A DNA stretch of 19,736 nt from M3007 sp039804245 (GCA_039804245.1 JBDLWO010000164.1:1-19736), one strand, 5' to 3'. Shown: positions 7,209 through 15,453, counted from the stretch's first letter. Numbers and translations: made by a program. Notes: generated by a model from the sequence alone, not told the origin.

Positions 7209-9857
7209 TCAGAATTTCATCTCATACCTGAACACAGGCAATAGCGGCAGCAAAGTAAACTGAATTGCTTTACCTTTCACACTACTCCCCGCATCAATAT
7301 ACAAATAAAACGGATTTGCCCGGTTATAGGTATTGTAAGTGCCCAGTTGCAGGGCGTGTTTAACATTCCCGCTTCCCCATCGGGCATTCAGGGCCAGATC
7401 TAGACGGTGGTAAACCGGCAATCTGTAGCCGTTTACCTCGGTGTAGAAGAAAACCTCCCGCTGCACTTCTCCCTCCACTGATTCATGCCTGAATTTTACA
7501 CCGGTAAGTGTGATCGGATTGCCGGTGGCAAATCCCCAGATAACATCTGCCTCCAGCCAATCCGTCAGGTTCTGCCTCAGCGTAATTTTCAGATCGTGCA
7601 GGCGATCAAAACGGAACGGAAACGGACGTCCCGAATTCAGATCGGGAAACAATCTGTCGCTCCTCGACAAGGTGTAAACAACCCCTCCTCTTGTTCTCCC
7701 TTTCAGTTTCTCCACCGCGATTTCAATACCCCTGCTGGCGCCCGTTCCCGATGCAATTCTGTCTTCCCACCCACTGGCATCCACTGCTCCGCCTGTGTAA
7801 AGCGCATCTCCCGACGATATAAAGGTGAGTACCCGGTTAAATGACTTGTAATAAACCTCGGCCTGCCAGCTCCAGCCATTTGTCAGTTTATTGATGCCTG
7901 CAGAATACTGGTCAACCTGTTCGGGAGGGGCCTTCGACGTACTGGGCACCCACAACTCAAATGGCAAACTGATATTGAATGTTCCAATCTGGTGCAGAAA
8001 CTGGGCAGTTCTGTGATATCCGGCCCACTGGCTCCAGCCTCTCCCTCCCTTCCTGATGATCCTCAGTCTGGGCTGAAATACGGTATATTCGGCATCCCTG
8101 ACCTGAAAATACGCCGTATTCAAACCCGCTTCCAGCCTGAAATGGCGACTGAACTCCCATTCCCCTTCTACATACCCGTCTGTTTCTCTCGCTCCCAGTT
8201 TTTCGTTATTGAGCAATATGCTGGCCAGCGAATCAACATTGCTGCCCGTCTGACCCGGTTGCAGGAAGTTCGCGGTAATCACCCCTGGCTGAAAATTGTG
8301 GCTGGTCCAGGATACTCCCCACCGCACAATCAGAGGGGCCGTTACATACCAGGTAAAATCTGTCTTCCACGACCAGTCGCGTATCAAAGTGCGATAAAGC
8401 TGACCATAATTGGCCAGTTCATAAGTCTTTCCGTTCGGATATACAATGTCTGAACGGAATCCGAGACGACTCTGATAGGTAAACCTGCTGTATCTCACGG
8501 TGGTGTTGGTAAACAGATTATCGCGCAGCAGGTGATTCCAGCGCAGGGCAGCAATCGAATTCCCCCAATCGGTAGTCAGGCGCGATTTATCTGTAATGTA
8601 TCCCTTCGGATCGTTGTACGACTGTTCAAAATCATTTTTGAAAATATCGCCTCCACGGTAATAACTGAAATATAAACGATCCCGGTCGCTCAGTGTGTAA
8701 TTAAGTCTGATATTCCCGTCGTAAAAACGATACCTGACATCATCGCCCGAAAATGTGAGCAGGTTCCCTCTCTTGCTGAAATAATTTACCCAGGGCTCGA
8801 AATAGGTCATCCTGCCTCCCAGAAGAAACGACGACCGCCCCTCCACAACCGGCCCCTCCACAACTGCAGATGAAGCAAATAGTCCTGTGTTCAGCTCGCC
8901 TTTGTATTCATGCATATTCCCCTCGCGTGTACGAACGTCAAGCACCGAAGACGCCCTGCCTCCATACCGGGCAGGAAAATCTCCCTTCCACAATTTCACA
9001 CTGCTCACCGTTGAAGGATTATATATAGAAAAAAGGCCTAATGCATGACTTGGACTGTACACCGGAACGTCATCAAGCAAAAACAGGTTCTGATCAGCAT
9101 TGCCACCCCTCACATGAAGTCCTCCGATCCCGTCTGTACCTGTTTGTACACCAGACAACAGGGCCGCCTGCCTCAACAAGTCTGCCTCCCCACCGGGCAT
9201 AGGCAATTTTCGCAAATCTTTCAGATTCAGATATACGGGACTCCCCGTTCTGCGCTCACGCGCGTCGCCCGTTTGCCCGGCGCTTATTACCACCTCGCGC
9301 AAACGGGTGTCGGGCTCCAGTCTGATGTGGATTTTTTTGTCATCCGTCAGGCTCACTTCCGTTATAACCGGTTTATATCCGACATAACTCGCCTGTAACC
9401 GGTATTCTCCGGACTCCTCTCTAAAACTGAAAAAGCCAAACTCGTTGGTTACAGCCCTGTGTGAACTGCCATTTAACAAAAGTAACCCTGCTCCGATAAG
9501 CCGTTCCCCTGTTTCAGAATCCTCTACATAACCACTTATACTGTGACGCTCGACGTAACTGAAAAATACTACCTGATTGCCGACAACCCTGTAGCTGACC
9601 TTCGCACAGGCACTGATCCTGTCGAGTACCTCGGCCACCGGGGCCTGACGAAAATTCCAGGCCGAGGCCCCGCAACCATCAAAAAGCCTGTCGCTGAAAA
9701 CAATATTAATACCCGTTTCCCGACTCAGTTTCACCAGTGCCTCCCCGGGACGACAACCTTCGCAGGAGAAGTCTGTGCGGCGCTGCACAACACCCTGTGC
9801 TCCGGCAATCAGGGCAAAGCACACCAGAAAAAGTATCAGAAAAACAGTTCTTGACAT
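7209..9857 (-). CDS. TonB-dependent outer-membrane receptor with STN and CarboxypepD_reg-like domains
   Basis: The 882-residue protein has, in order: a signal peptide (1-20, cleavage near AGA/Q); a secretin/TonB short N-terminal (STN) domain at about 28-100; a carboxypeptidase-regulatory-like beta-sandwich (about 107-190, HSISGYVEDSETGERLIGA); a plug domain (about 215-320) with GLHVRGGNADQNLFLLDDVPVY and VKLWKGDFPARYGGRASSVLDV; and a long beta-barrel ending in the aromatic FRYEMKF. It is an energised outer-membrane importer using TonB-ExbBD. Its partner is the DUF4249 lipoprotein 5 bases downstream. STN domains often relay signals to a FecR-type anti-sigma factor, but none is adjacent. The STN region has four cysteines (32, 35, 62, 84), which is unusual. 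Substrate is unknown. No good promoter was found, only TGAATTTG at 9893-9886. Confidence 0.95.
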   Translation of the reverse strand: MSRTVFLILFLVCFALIAGAQGVVQRRTDFSCEGCRPGEALVKLSRETGINIVFSDRLFDGCGASAWNFRQAPVAEVLDRISACAKVSYRVVGNQVVFFSYVERHSISGYVEDSETGERLIGAGLLLLNGSSHRAVTNEFGFFSFREESGEYRLQASYVGYKPVITEVSLTDDKKIHIRLEPDTRLREVVISAGQTGDARERRTGSPVYLNLKDLRKLPMPGGEADLLRQAALLSGVQTGTDGIGGLHVRGGNADQNLFLLDDVPVYSPSHALGLFSIYNPSTVSSVKLWKGDFPARYGGRASSVLDVRTREGNMHEYKGELNTGLFASSAVVEGPVVEGRSSFLLGGRMTYFEPWVNYFSKRGNLLTFSGDDVRYRFYDGNIRLNYTLSDRDRLYFSYYRGGDIFKNDFEQSYNDPKGYITDKSRLTTDWGNSIAALRWNHLLRDNLFTNTTVRYSRFTYQSRLGFRSDIVYPNGKTYELANYGQLYRTLIRDWSWKTDFTWYVTAPLIVRWGVSWTSHNFQPGVITANFLQPGQTGSNVDSLASILLNNEKLGARETDGYVEGEWEFSRHFRLEAGLNTAYFQVRDAEYTVFQPRLRIIRKGGRGWSQWAGYHRTAQFLHQIGTFNISLPFELWVPSTSKAPPEQVDQYSAGINKLTNGWSWQAEVYYKSFNRVLTFISSGDALYTGGAVDASGWEDRIASGTGASRGIEIAVEKLKGRTRGGVVYTLSRSDRLFPDLNSGRPFPFRFDRLHDLKITLRQNLTDWLEADVIWGFATGNPITLTGVKFRHESVEGEVQREVFFYTEVNGYRLPVYHRLDLALNARWGSGNVKHALQLGTYNTYNRANPFYLYIDAGSSVKGKAIQFTLLPLLPVFRYEMKF

Positions 9858-9906
9858 ACAAGGTCTTGGCGACTGAAAGGTACGACAAATTCACGGCAGG
9901 AAACGT

Positions 9907-9914
9907 TACCTTTG
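9907..9914 (+). promoter_or_regulatory. -7 promoter box TACCTTTG for the dus operon
   Basis: TACCTTTG matches the Bacteroidota -7 consensus TAnnTTTG. It lies 28 bases before the dus start codon, in the 84-base gap between the divergent receptor and dus genes. No clear TTG -33 element was seen at the usual distance. Confidence 0.6.
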
Positions 9915-9941
9915 CACCGTTTACCGCAATCAGTGTGTCTA

Positions 9942-10970
9942 ATGCCGGAAATTAACGATAAAAATAAAGGAAACGTCAGAATTGGCAACGTTGACCTCGG
10001 GGATTTCCCGCTCCTCCTTGCCCCAATGGAGGACGTAAGCGACCCGCCCTTTCGCAAACTCTGCAAGGAACAGGGCGCAGATATGGTTTATACAGAATTC
10101 ATCAGTGCCGACGGTCTGGTGCACGACGCCATGAACTCACTGAAAAAACTCGAAATTTTCGACTACGAACGACCCATCGGTATCCAGTACTTCGGCGGTC
10201 AGGTAGAAAATATGATCGAGGCTGCCGAAATGATCGAGGCCAAAAATCCCGATGTAATTGACATCAACTTCGGTTGCCCGGTTGCCAAGGTAGCATGCCG
10301 TATGGCCGGCGCCGGACTTCTCCGGGATATCCCGAAAATGGTTGAACTGACCGCCTCCGTCGTAAAAAGCACAAAGAAACCCGTCACTGTCAAAACCCGT
10401 CTTGGCTGGGACGACTCCTCCATCAATATTGTTGATGTAGCCGAACGACTCCAGGATGCCGGTATTCAGGCACTTACCATTCACGGACGTACTCGCGCCC
10501 AGATGTACAAGGGTGAGGCCGACTGGACCTGGATTGCCCGCGTAAAGGATAATCCCCGCATGAATATTCCCATTTTTGGCAACGGCGATGTGGACAGCCC
10601 TCAAAAAGCACTCGAATACCGCAATCGCTTCGGTACAGATGGTATCATGATCGGCAGAGCCAGTATAGGCTACCCATGGATTTTCCGGGAAATCAAACAT
10701 TTCTTCCTCACGGGAGAGTTACTCCCCCCGCCCGATATTCACGAAAGGGTACGGGCAGCAAAACAACACCTGTCAGACAGCCTCGCCTGGAAAGGCCCCA
10801 AGCTGGGTATTCTTGAGATGAGACGTCACTACTCCCCGTATTTCCGCGACCTGCCTCACATCAAAACATTCAGAGCCCGGTTAGTCACTGAAATGGAACC
10901 TGAAGTACTGTTCGGTATCCTCGACGAAATGGAAGAACTTTACGCCAACCTCGAACCTGAAACTGTCTGA
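9942..10970 (+). CDS. tRNA-dihydrouridine synthase (DusB-like)
   Basis: The 342-residue FMN enzyme reduces specific uridines in the tRNA D-loop. Conserved parts include the N-terminal LLLAPMEDVSDPPFRKLC (FMN-binding strand), VIDINFGCPVAKVACRMAGAGLL with the catalytic Cys112, VKTRLGWDD, LTIHGRTRAQMYKGEADW, and the FMN phosphate-binding IPIFGNGDV and GIMIGRASIGYPWIF. Length fits DusB-type proteins. The ATG at 9942 was chosen because the upstream in-frame TTG (9912) lies inside the promoter box. The glycosyltransferase follows after four bases, so dus is probably the first gene of a four-gene operon. Which uridine it modifies cannot be told, so I leave the symbol empty. Assignment to the Dus family is certain. 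Confidence 0.95.
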   Translation: MPEINDKNKGNVRIGNVDLGDFPLLLAPMEDVSDPPFRKLCKEQGADMVYTEFISADGLVHDAMNSLKKLEIFDYERPIGIQYFGGQVENMIEAAEMIEAKNPDVIDINFGCPVAKVACRMAGAGLLRDIPKMVELTASVVKSTKKPVTVKTRLGWDDSSINIVDVAERLQDAGIQALTIHGRTRAQMYKGEADWTWIARVKDNPRMNIPIFGNGDVDSPQKALEYRNRFGTDGIMIGRASIGYPWIFREIKHFFLTGELLPPPDIHERVRAAKQHLSDSLAWKGPKLGILEMRRHYSPYFRDLPHIKTFRARLVTEMEPEVLFGILDEMEELYANLEPETV

Positions 10971-10974
10971 TTGC

Positions 10975-11934
10975 ATGATCCGCCAGTCGTTCATATCAGT
11001 AGTTGGTATCCTGAACAGCCAGAATGATCTGCTCGCCCTGCCAGCGTGGCTAACGGCCGTGTACCGTACGCTGCAGGCAAACTTCTCCGACTTTGAAATT
11101 GTACTGGTCAATAACCAGCGCGACCTTACCACGATTGACAATATCATCAAACCTCTTCCCGAGGAACTCAGAAAACAGATATTCCTGCTGAACCTGAGCT
11201 CGGCTGTAAACAGGGACAATGCCATTCTGGCCGGCCTCGACCGCGCAAATGGCGACTACACTGTTCTTTTCGAATCAGACTTCGCCCATAACCCCGATCT
11301 GATTACCAGACTGTGGGATATCTGCCGTGAAGGATTCGACGTTGTTTACTTGCGTGCACGCGAGCGCAAACTTCCCGCAACACAAAAGGTACTCTACCAT
11401 ATTTTTTACTATATACTGAAGAAGTATTCCCGTCTACAAATTGACCCATGGGCACACCATTCACGGATCATCAGTCGCAGAGCACTCAATTCGCTGCTGC
11501 GCCTGCGCGAAAACAGCCGCTACCTGAAAGCCAATTACGCACTGGTTGGCTACAAAACCGGATTTATTGATGTGGACGTACCGTTACACCCCACCCCCGA
11601 AGCCGGTTTCGGCGAACAGTTCCGCACCGCCCTGGTAGCAGTAACGTCTTTCACCACCTTTCTGCGCTCACTACTGCTCTGGATTTTTATGTTCTCCGTC
11701 ATCGTTGCCTGTACAGCCGTTTACAACGCTGTCAAGGTAAAACTCACCAGCACGGATATTTTCGGCGATCATGCCGAATCACTCTCCGGATGGGCTTTCC
11801 TCGTTGTTATCATCTCTGTCTTTTTCGCTATTACATGCCTTAACCTGTATGTAATGTCCATTTATCTCTCAAACATTTACAGCGAAATCAAAAACAGACC
11901 CCTTTACATTGTAGAGTCGGTAAAGCGCTATTAA
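10975..11934 (+). CDS. GtrB/DPM1-like family 2 glycosyltransferase with divergent catalytic motifs
   Basis: This 319-residue protein has a GT-A glycosyltransferase domain and two C-terminal transmembrane helices (about 219-245 and 262-290). It ends with SNIYSEIKNRPLYIVESV, close to the tail of GtrB-type polyprenyl-phosphate glycosyltransferases. Such enzymes move a sugar from a nucleotide donor to undecaprenyl phosphate in the inner membrane. Two motifs are off consensus: where VDDGSTD is expected it has LVNNQRDLT, and where the metal-binding DxD stretch (MDADLQ) is expected it has FESDFAHNP. NRDNAILAGLDRANGDY matches the donor-site region well. It could be an active variant, or a partly degenerate enzyme with another role. 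It sits four bases after dus and 24 bases before the beta-helix gene, both on the same strand. Confidence 0.85.
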   Translation: MIRQSFISVVGILNSQNDLLALPAWLTAVYRTLQANFSDFEIVLVNNQRDLTTIDNIIKPLPEELRKQIFLLNLSSAVNRDNAILAGLDRANGDYTVLFESDFAHNPDLITRLWDICREGFDVVYLRARERKLPATQKVLYHIFYYILKKYSRLQIDPWAHHSRIISRRALNSLLRLRENSRYLKANYALVGYKTGFIDVDVPLHPTPEAGFGEQFRTALVAVTSFTTFLRSLLLWIFMFSVIVACTAVYNAVKVKLTSTDIFGDHAESLSGWAFLVVIISVFFAITCLNLYVMSIYLSNIYSEIKNRPLYIVESVKRY

Positions 11935-11958
11935 CTTGCCGGCCAAAACGCCAGCTTT

Positions 11959-13143
11959 ATGCTCAGATATCTTTCCGCCACCCTCCTTCTGATTCCTGTC
12001 TTTCACGACATTCATGCCCAGTCTGATGTAGAAAAACGTATCCAGACTCAATGTATTCTCGCCGAAGATGGCGATATCATCGAAATTCCGGCCGGAAACT
12101 ACACTATCTCCAACACGCTTTCCCTCGACGAGAAAAAAAATGTGACCATACGCGGTGCAGGTCAGGACAAAACGGTCATCTCCTTCAAAAACCAGAAACA
12201 GGGCGCAGAAGGACTGAAGGTGACAAACAGCGCCAATATCATACTGGAAAACTTCACCATCGAAGACGCCAAAGGTGATATTATCAAAACCCAGAATGTA
12301 AATGGTATCATCTTCCGCGATATTACTGCACGCTGGACCGGCAGGCCGGATGAATCGAATGGCTCCTACGCGCTCTATCCGGTACAATGCCAGAAGGTCC
12401 GTATCGAACGCTGTACTGCCATTGGCGCTTCAGATGCCGGTATTTATGTCGGACAATCCGACAGCGTCTGGGTTACAGAGTGTACTGCCAAGAATAACGT
12501 GGCCGGTATTGAAATTGAAAATACCACCAACGCATGGGTATGGAAAAATCACGCCTTCGAAAACACCGGCGGAATTCTGGTATTCGACCTGCCCGATCTG
12601 CCCAAAAAACGGGGGGGACATGTGATGGTATATGACAATCTCGTTGCGCGCAATAACTACAGAAACTTCGCACCAAAAGGCAATATCGTGGGTACTGTAC
12701 CCGCAGGAACCGGCGTTATGGTGCTGGCCACCAATGATGTGGAGGTTTACAACAATAAAATATGGGAAAACAAAACTGTTTCAACGGGTATCGTCAGTTA
12801 CTATATTACCGAAACACCCATCAACGATAAATCTTACATTCCATACCCGTCCAATATATCAGTTCACGATAATATCTACTCGGCAGGCCGCCGGATGCCC
12901 ACCCTGAAAAACAAACTCGGTTTTATCTTCTGGTGGAAATTTGGCAGAAATGTACCGCATATACTCTATGATGGAATAGTCAACCCTGAATGGGTGAATG
13001 CCGACGGATCATTCCGGCCTTCTTACCGTATTTGTATCGGTGAAAATGAAAACGGATCTTTCGCTAACCTGCAGGCCGATAAGCTCAGTCTGATGAGCGA
13101 CCGAATCTCCAGGAGCATGACCTATTTCAACTGCAACAAATGA
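11959..13143 (+). CDS. Exported parallel beta-helix protein (TIGR03805-like)
   Basis: The 394-residue product has a signal peptide (MLRYLSATLLLIPVFHDIHAQ) followed by repeated turns of a right-handed parallel beta-helix. Typical rungs are NVTIRGAGQDKTVISF, NIILENFTIEDAKGD, GIIFRDITARW, VRIERCTAIGASDAGIYVGQ, VWVTECTAKNNVAGIEIENT, VMVYDNLVARNN and VEVYNNKIWEN. I recognise this as the family that accompanies SO2930-type cytochromes (TIGR03805). Related folds occur in carbohydrate-active enzymes and in NosD, but no catalytic residues can be assigned here. The stop overlaps the start of the cytochrome gene by four bases (ATGA), so the two are translationally coupled and probably work together in the periplasm or at the cell surface. 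The family call is from memory of motifs. Confidence 0.87.
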   Translation: MLRYLSATLLLIPVFHDIHAQSDVEKRIQTQCILAEDGDIIEIPAGNYTISNTLSLDEKKNVTIRGAGQDKTVISFKNQKQGAEGLKVTNSANIILENFTIEDAKGDIIKTQNVNGIIFRDITARWTGRPDESNGSYALYPVQCQKVRIERCTAIGASDAGIYVGQSDSVWVTECTAKNNVAGIEIENTTNAWVWKNHAFENTGGILVFDLPDLPKKRGGHVMVYDNLVARNNYRNFAPKGNIVGTVPAGTGVMVLATNDVEVYNNKIWENKTVSTGIVSYYITETPINDKSYIPYPSNISVHDNIYSAGRRMPTLKNKLGFIFWWKFGRNVPHILYDGIVNPEWVNADGSFRPSYRICIGENENGSFANLQADKLSLMSDRISRSMTYFNCNK

Positions 13144-14186
13144 CCACCGGATTCCCATTCAAAATTTTCACCGCAGGGATCATTATTCTCTCACTTGTTA
13201 CCGGATTGTCTTTCAACACCGGAAGTACCGGTACTCCTGAACTGCACTTGTCCGACTACAGGTTTTTTTCCGGAAATCTTTCTGATCTCAACCCTGCTGA
13301 AGGCGTTTTTGAATATGAGGTAAATGCGCCGCTTTTTACTGATTATGCGGAAAAAAAGCGGTTTATCTATCTGCCTCCGGGCACGTCCCTGACCTATACA
13401 GATCAGGGAGCGTTCGGTTTTCCCGACGGATCTGTCATTATCAAGAATTTTTTCTACTACAACGATGTCAGCCGCCCCGGTACAGGCTGTAAAATGGCTG
13501 AAACCAGACTTTTGTTAAAAGGTAGTAACGGATGGAAGGCGCTTACCTATGTATGGAATGAATCACAGACCGATGCTGTTCTGGAAGTGGCCGGAGTCAC
13601 ATTCCCCGTTGAATGGAAAAACAGGGATGGCAAACTGATACATCTTGATTATGTTGTGCCCAATACCAATCAGTGCAAGGGCTGCCATTCCTACGACGGA
13701 AAATTTACTCCCATCGGTGTAAATGCGGCTCAACTGAACCGGAAAAACCAGCTGCAACACTGGGCTGCCTCAGGCCGTCTGTCGCAGCTCCCCGATCAAT
13801 CAAAGATCCCTGCTTTGTTCGATTATACAACTGTTGAGGACCCCGGCCATGCTGATGCGTTGTTGCTGGAAAAAGGCGCCCGGGCCTATCTGGAAGGTAA
13901 CTGTGCCCACTGCCATAATCCTCACGGACCTGCAAGCACGAGCGGCATGTTCCTGGAGGCAACTCAGGTTGACCGCGAAAGACTGGGAGTTATGAAGCCT
14001 CCGGTAGCAGCCGGAAGAGGCAGTGGTGACAGAAAATATGGAATAGTACCGGGAAAGCCGGATGAGAGTATTCTGTTATACCGCCTCAAAAGCACTGATC
14101 CGGGCATACGGATGCCGGAGTCAGGCAGACAACTCGTTCATAACGAGGGTGTTGGACTGATAAAAGCCTGGATAAAAGCCATGTAA
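13140..14186 (+). CDS. SO2930-family diheme c-type cytochrome (TIGR03806-like)
   Basis: The 348-residue exported protein has an N-terminal hydrophobic signal (about 8-23) and two haem c sites, CKGCH (179-183) and CAHCH (255-259). A likely distal methionine lies in GIRMPESGR (Met325), the usual context in class I cytochromes. The N-terminal 150 residues are a separate region with motifs such as NAPLFTDYAEKKRFIYLPPG and FPDGSVIIKNFFY, which mark the HNE_0200/SO2930 family. Haem attachment requires periplasmic maturation, so it acts in the periplasm or is outward-facing. The role is unknown; an electron-transfer or redox-enzyme function coupled to the beta-helix partner is inference. It is the last gene of the operon, five bases from the convergent anti-sigma gene. 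Confidence 0.9.
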   Translation: MTTGFPFKIFTAGIIILSLVTGLSFNTGSTGTPELHLSDYRFFSGNLSDLNPAEGVFEYEVNAPLFTDYAEKKRFIYLPPGTSLTYTDQGAFGFPDGSVIIKNFFYYNDVSRPGTGCKMAETRLLLKGSNGWKALTYVWNESQTDAVLEVAGVTFPVEWKNRDGKLIHLDYVVPNTNQCKGCHSYDGKFTPIGVNAAQLNRKNQLQHWAASGRLSQLPDQSKIPALFDYTTVEDPGHADALLLEKGARAYLEGNCAHCHNPHGPASTSGMFLEATQVDRERLGVMKPPVAAGRGSGDRKYGIVPGKPDESILLYRLKSTDPGIRMPESGRQLVHNEGVGLIKAWIKAM

Positions 14187-14191
14187 AAATA

Positions 14192-14761
14192 TTACTTGCG
14201 AGGCACTGGCAACATCTCAAGCGGTGTACGCCACAATTGTTCCAATGCTGCCCTGCGTTCTTCTGTAGTATTGGGAGCTACCGGCCTTGATGTACCGGGC
14301 AGGGGTGCTGCGCCTTTCATTCGATTTGTGCCCGCATCTTCTCCTGCTGTCTGACGACCTGACGGAGCCTCCGGGGTCTCTTCCTTTCCTTTGTTTAAAG
14401 GAATACTTCTGACTCCAGAAGATACTTCCGCAGAATTATCCTCCGAATCTGATGATTCCGCCGCGATAACCCGGGGAGCAGTCGGAATTTCACTGGCCTT
14501 GTTATTCAATTCCGGTGTATCACTACCCGTGGACCGGAGCCAGTAAATACCGGCAACAACCATACCGACAGTGAGTGCAGCCAGCATCCATCTGCTGTTA
14601 CTGCCAGTGGCAGCAGGCGGGAAGCCGATTTCCCGGCGGATACGCATCCAGACCCGTTCCGACGGGATATCCCAGCCATCCGGAGCGGGTGTGTCGGGGA
14701 GGCTGCTGAAGGTATCCCGGAACAATTTGTCTATGGTGTTCAATTCTTTCGGATCAGTCAT
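14192..14761 (-). CDS. Single-pass membrane protein, probable anti-sigma factor partner
   Basis: The product has 189 residues. A cytoplasmic N-terminal part of about 56 residues contains PAPDGWDIPSERVWMRIRREI, a pattern common in Bacteroidota proteins encoded beside ECF sigma factors. One transmembrane helix follows (about 57-75, RWMLAALTVGMVVAGIYWL), then a low-complexity Ser/Glu/Pro/Thr-rich segment, probably periplasmic and unstructured. The gene starts 23 bases after the stop of the ECF sigma gene and on the same strand. No zinc-binding or FecR domain is visible. An anti-sigma role follows from position and topology only. The tail may be a sensor or linker. Moderate confidence in the function; high confidence that the gene is real. 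Confidence 0.8.
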   Translation of the reverse strand: MTDPKELNTIDKLFRDTFSSLPDTPAPDGWDIPSERVWMRIRREIGFPPAATGSNSRWMLAALTVGMVVAGIYWLRSTGSDTPELNNKASEIPTAPRVIAAESSDSEDNSAEVSSGVRSIPLNKGKEETPEAPSGRQTAGEDAGTNRMKGAAPLPGTSRPVAPNTTEERRAALEQLWRTPLEMLPVPRK

Positions 14762-14784
14762 TGCGGATCAGTTTACGAGATGGA

Positions 14785-15336
14785 TTATCTGGAAGGAATG
14801 AAGGACTTGTCAATGATTTTTTTGATGTATTCTCTCGCTTTGAACAACTGACTCTTGCTGGTACCAACAGTAATACCGAGTTGTTCGGCGATTTCCTCGT
14901 GACTGTAACCGTCAATGGCATACAAGTTGAAAACTGCCCGATAGCCTGGCGGCAGCTTTTGCAGGTATCCCATCAGTGTTTGCACATCGAGCTGGGAGAC
15001 AAAATCCTCATCAGTATGAAATTTTGCCTCGTAGGGTGCGAAATCGGGCACATCTTTCACAAAATCCTTCTGTTTGCGCAAATGGCTCAGTGCTGTATTT
15101 ACCATAATGCGCCTGATCCATCCGCCCAAAGCCCCGTCGCCCCTGTATTGCACGATATCCCTGTACACACGCACAAACCCGTCCTGCAACATATCTTCAG
15201 CCTCGGATTTGTCCCGGGAAAAACGAAGTAATACCCGGAACATCGGTACACTGTACTGTTTATACAGCGCCAACTGATGCGCCGGACTACCCCGCAGGAT
15301 CCCGCTAACCAATTCCTGATCGCTGAATTGTTGCAT
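14785..15336 (-). CDS. ECF-family RNA polymerase sigma factor
   Basis: The 183-residue protein has sigma-70 region 2 at about 20-88, including EAEDMLQDGFVRVYRDI (core binding) and GGWIRRIMVNTALSHLRK (-10 recognition). Region 4 at about 120-175 includes LPPGYRAVFNLYAIDGYSHEEIAEQLGITVGTSKSQLFKAREYI, a helix-turn-helix for -35 recognition. Regions 1 and 3 are absent, as in ECF sigmas. It is followed by a membrane protein that likely holds it inactive. A TATTTTTG box 58-65 bases upstream may drive it. The neighbouring receptor with an STN domain lies some 5 kb away in the window and is not clearly its target. The regulon is unknown. Confidence 0.93.
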   Translation of the reverse strand: MQQFSDQELVSGILRGSPAHQLALYKQYSVPMFRVLLRFSRDKSEAEDMLQDGFVRVYRDIVQYRGDGALGGWIRRIMVNTALSHLRKQKDFVKDVPDFAPYEAKFHTDEDFVSQLDVQTLMGYLQKLPPGYRAVFNLYAIDGYSHEEIAEQLGITVGTSKSQLFKAREYIKKIIDKSFIPSR

Positions 15337-15393
15337 TATGTACGATTACAAAACTGATGATGTACCTGATGAAAAAATGGTTGCCTCCAGTGG

Positions 15394-15401
15394 CAAAAAT
15401 A
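15394..15401 (-). promoter_or_regulatory. Possible -7 promoter box TATTTTTG upstream of the ECF sigma gene
   Basis: On the minus strand, TATTTTTG fits TAnnTTTG and lies 58 bases before the sigma start codon, in the 117-base gap. No TTG -33 element is at the right distance. AT-rich boxes of this kind can occur by chance. Confidence 0.4.
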
Positions 15402-15426
15402 TACCGATTTTTGGAGAAAGTATTTG

Positions 15427-15444
15427 GGCGGGGAAAGTACCGCC
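15427..15444 (-). terminator. Short GC-rich hairpin after the DciA-like gene, weak terminator candidate
   Basis: GGCGG (15427-15431) and CCGCC (15440-15444) can form a 5-bp GC-only stem with an 8-base loop, 10 bases after the stop of the DUF721 gene. There is no T-run, and the stem is short, so this is tentative. Confidence 0.25.
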
Positions 15445-15453
15445 GGGTATTTA

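Noticed and set aside
10137..10700. 187-codon open frame on the minus strand opposite dus
   Set aside because: Antisense to the Dus core; the sequence has no family signature.
11869..12387. 172-codon minus-strand frame across the glycosyltransferase/beta-helix junction
   Set aside because: It is opposite two well-supported genes and has no start context or domain.
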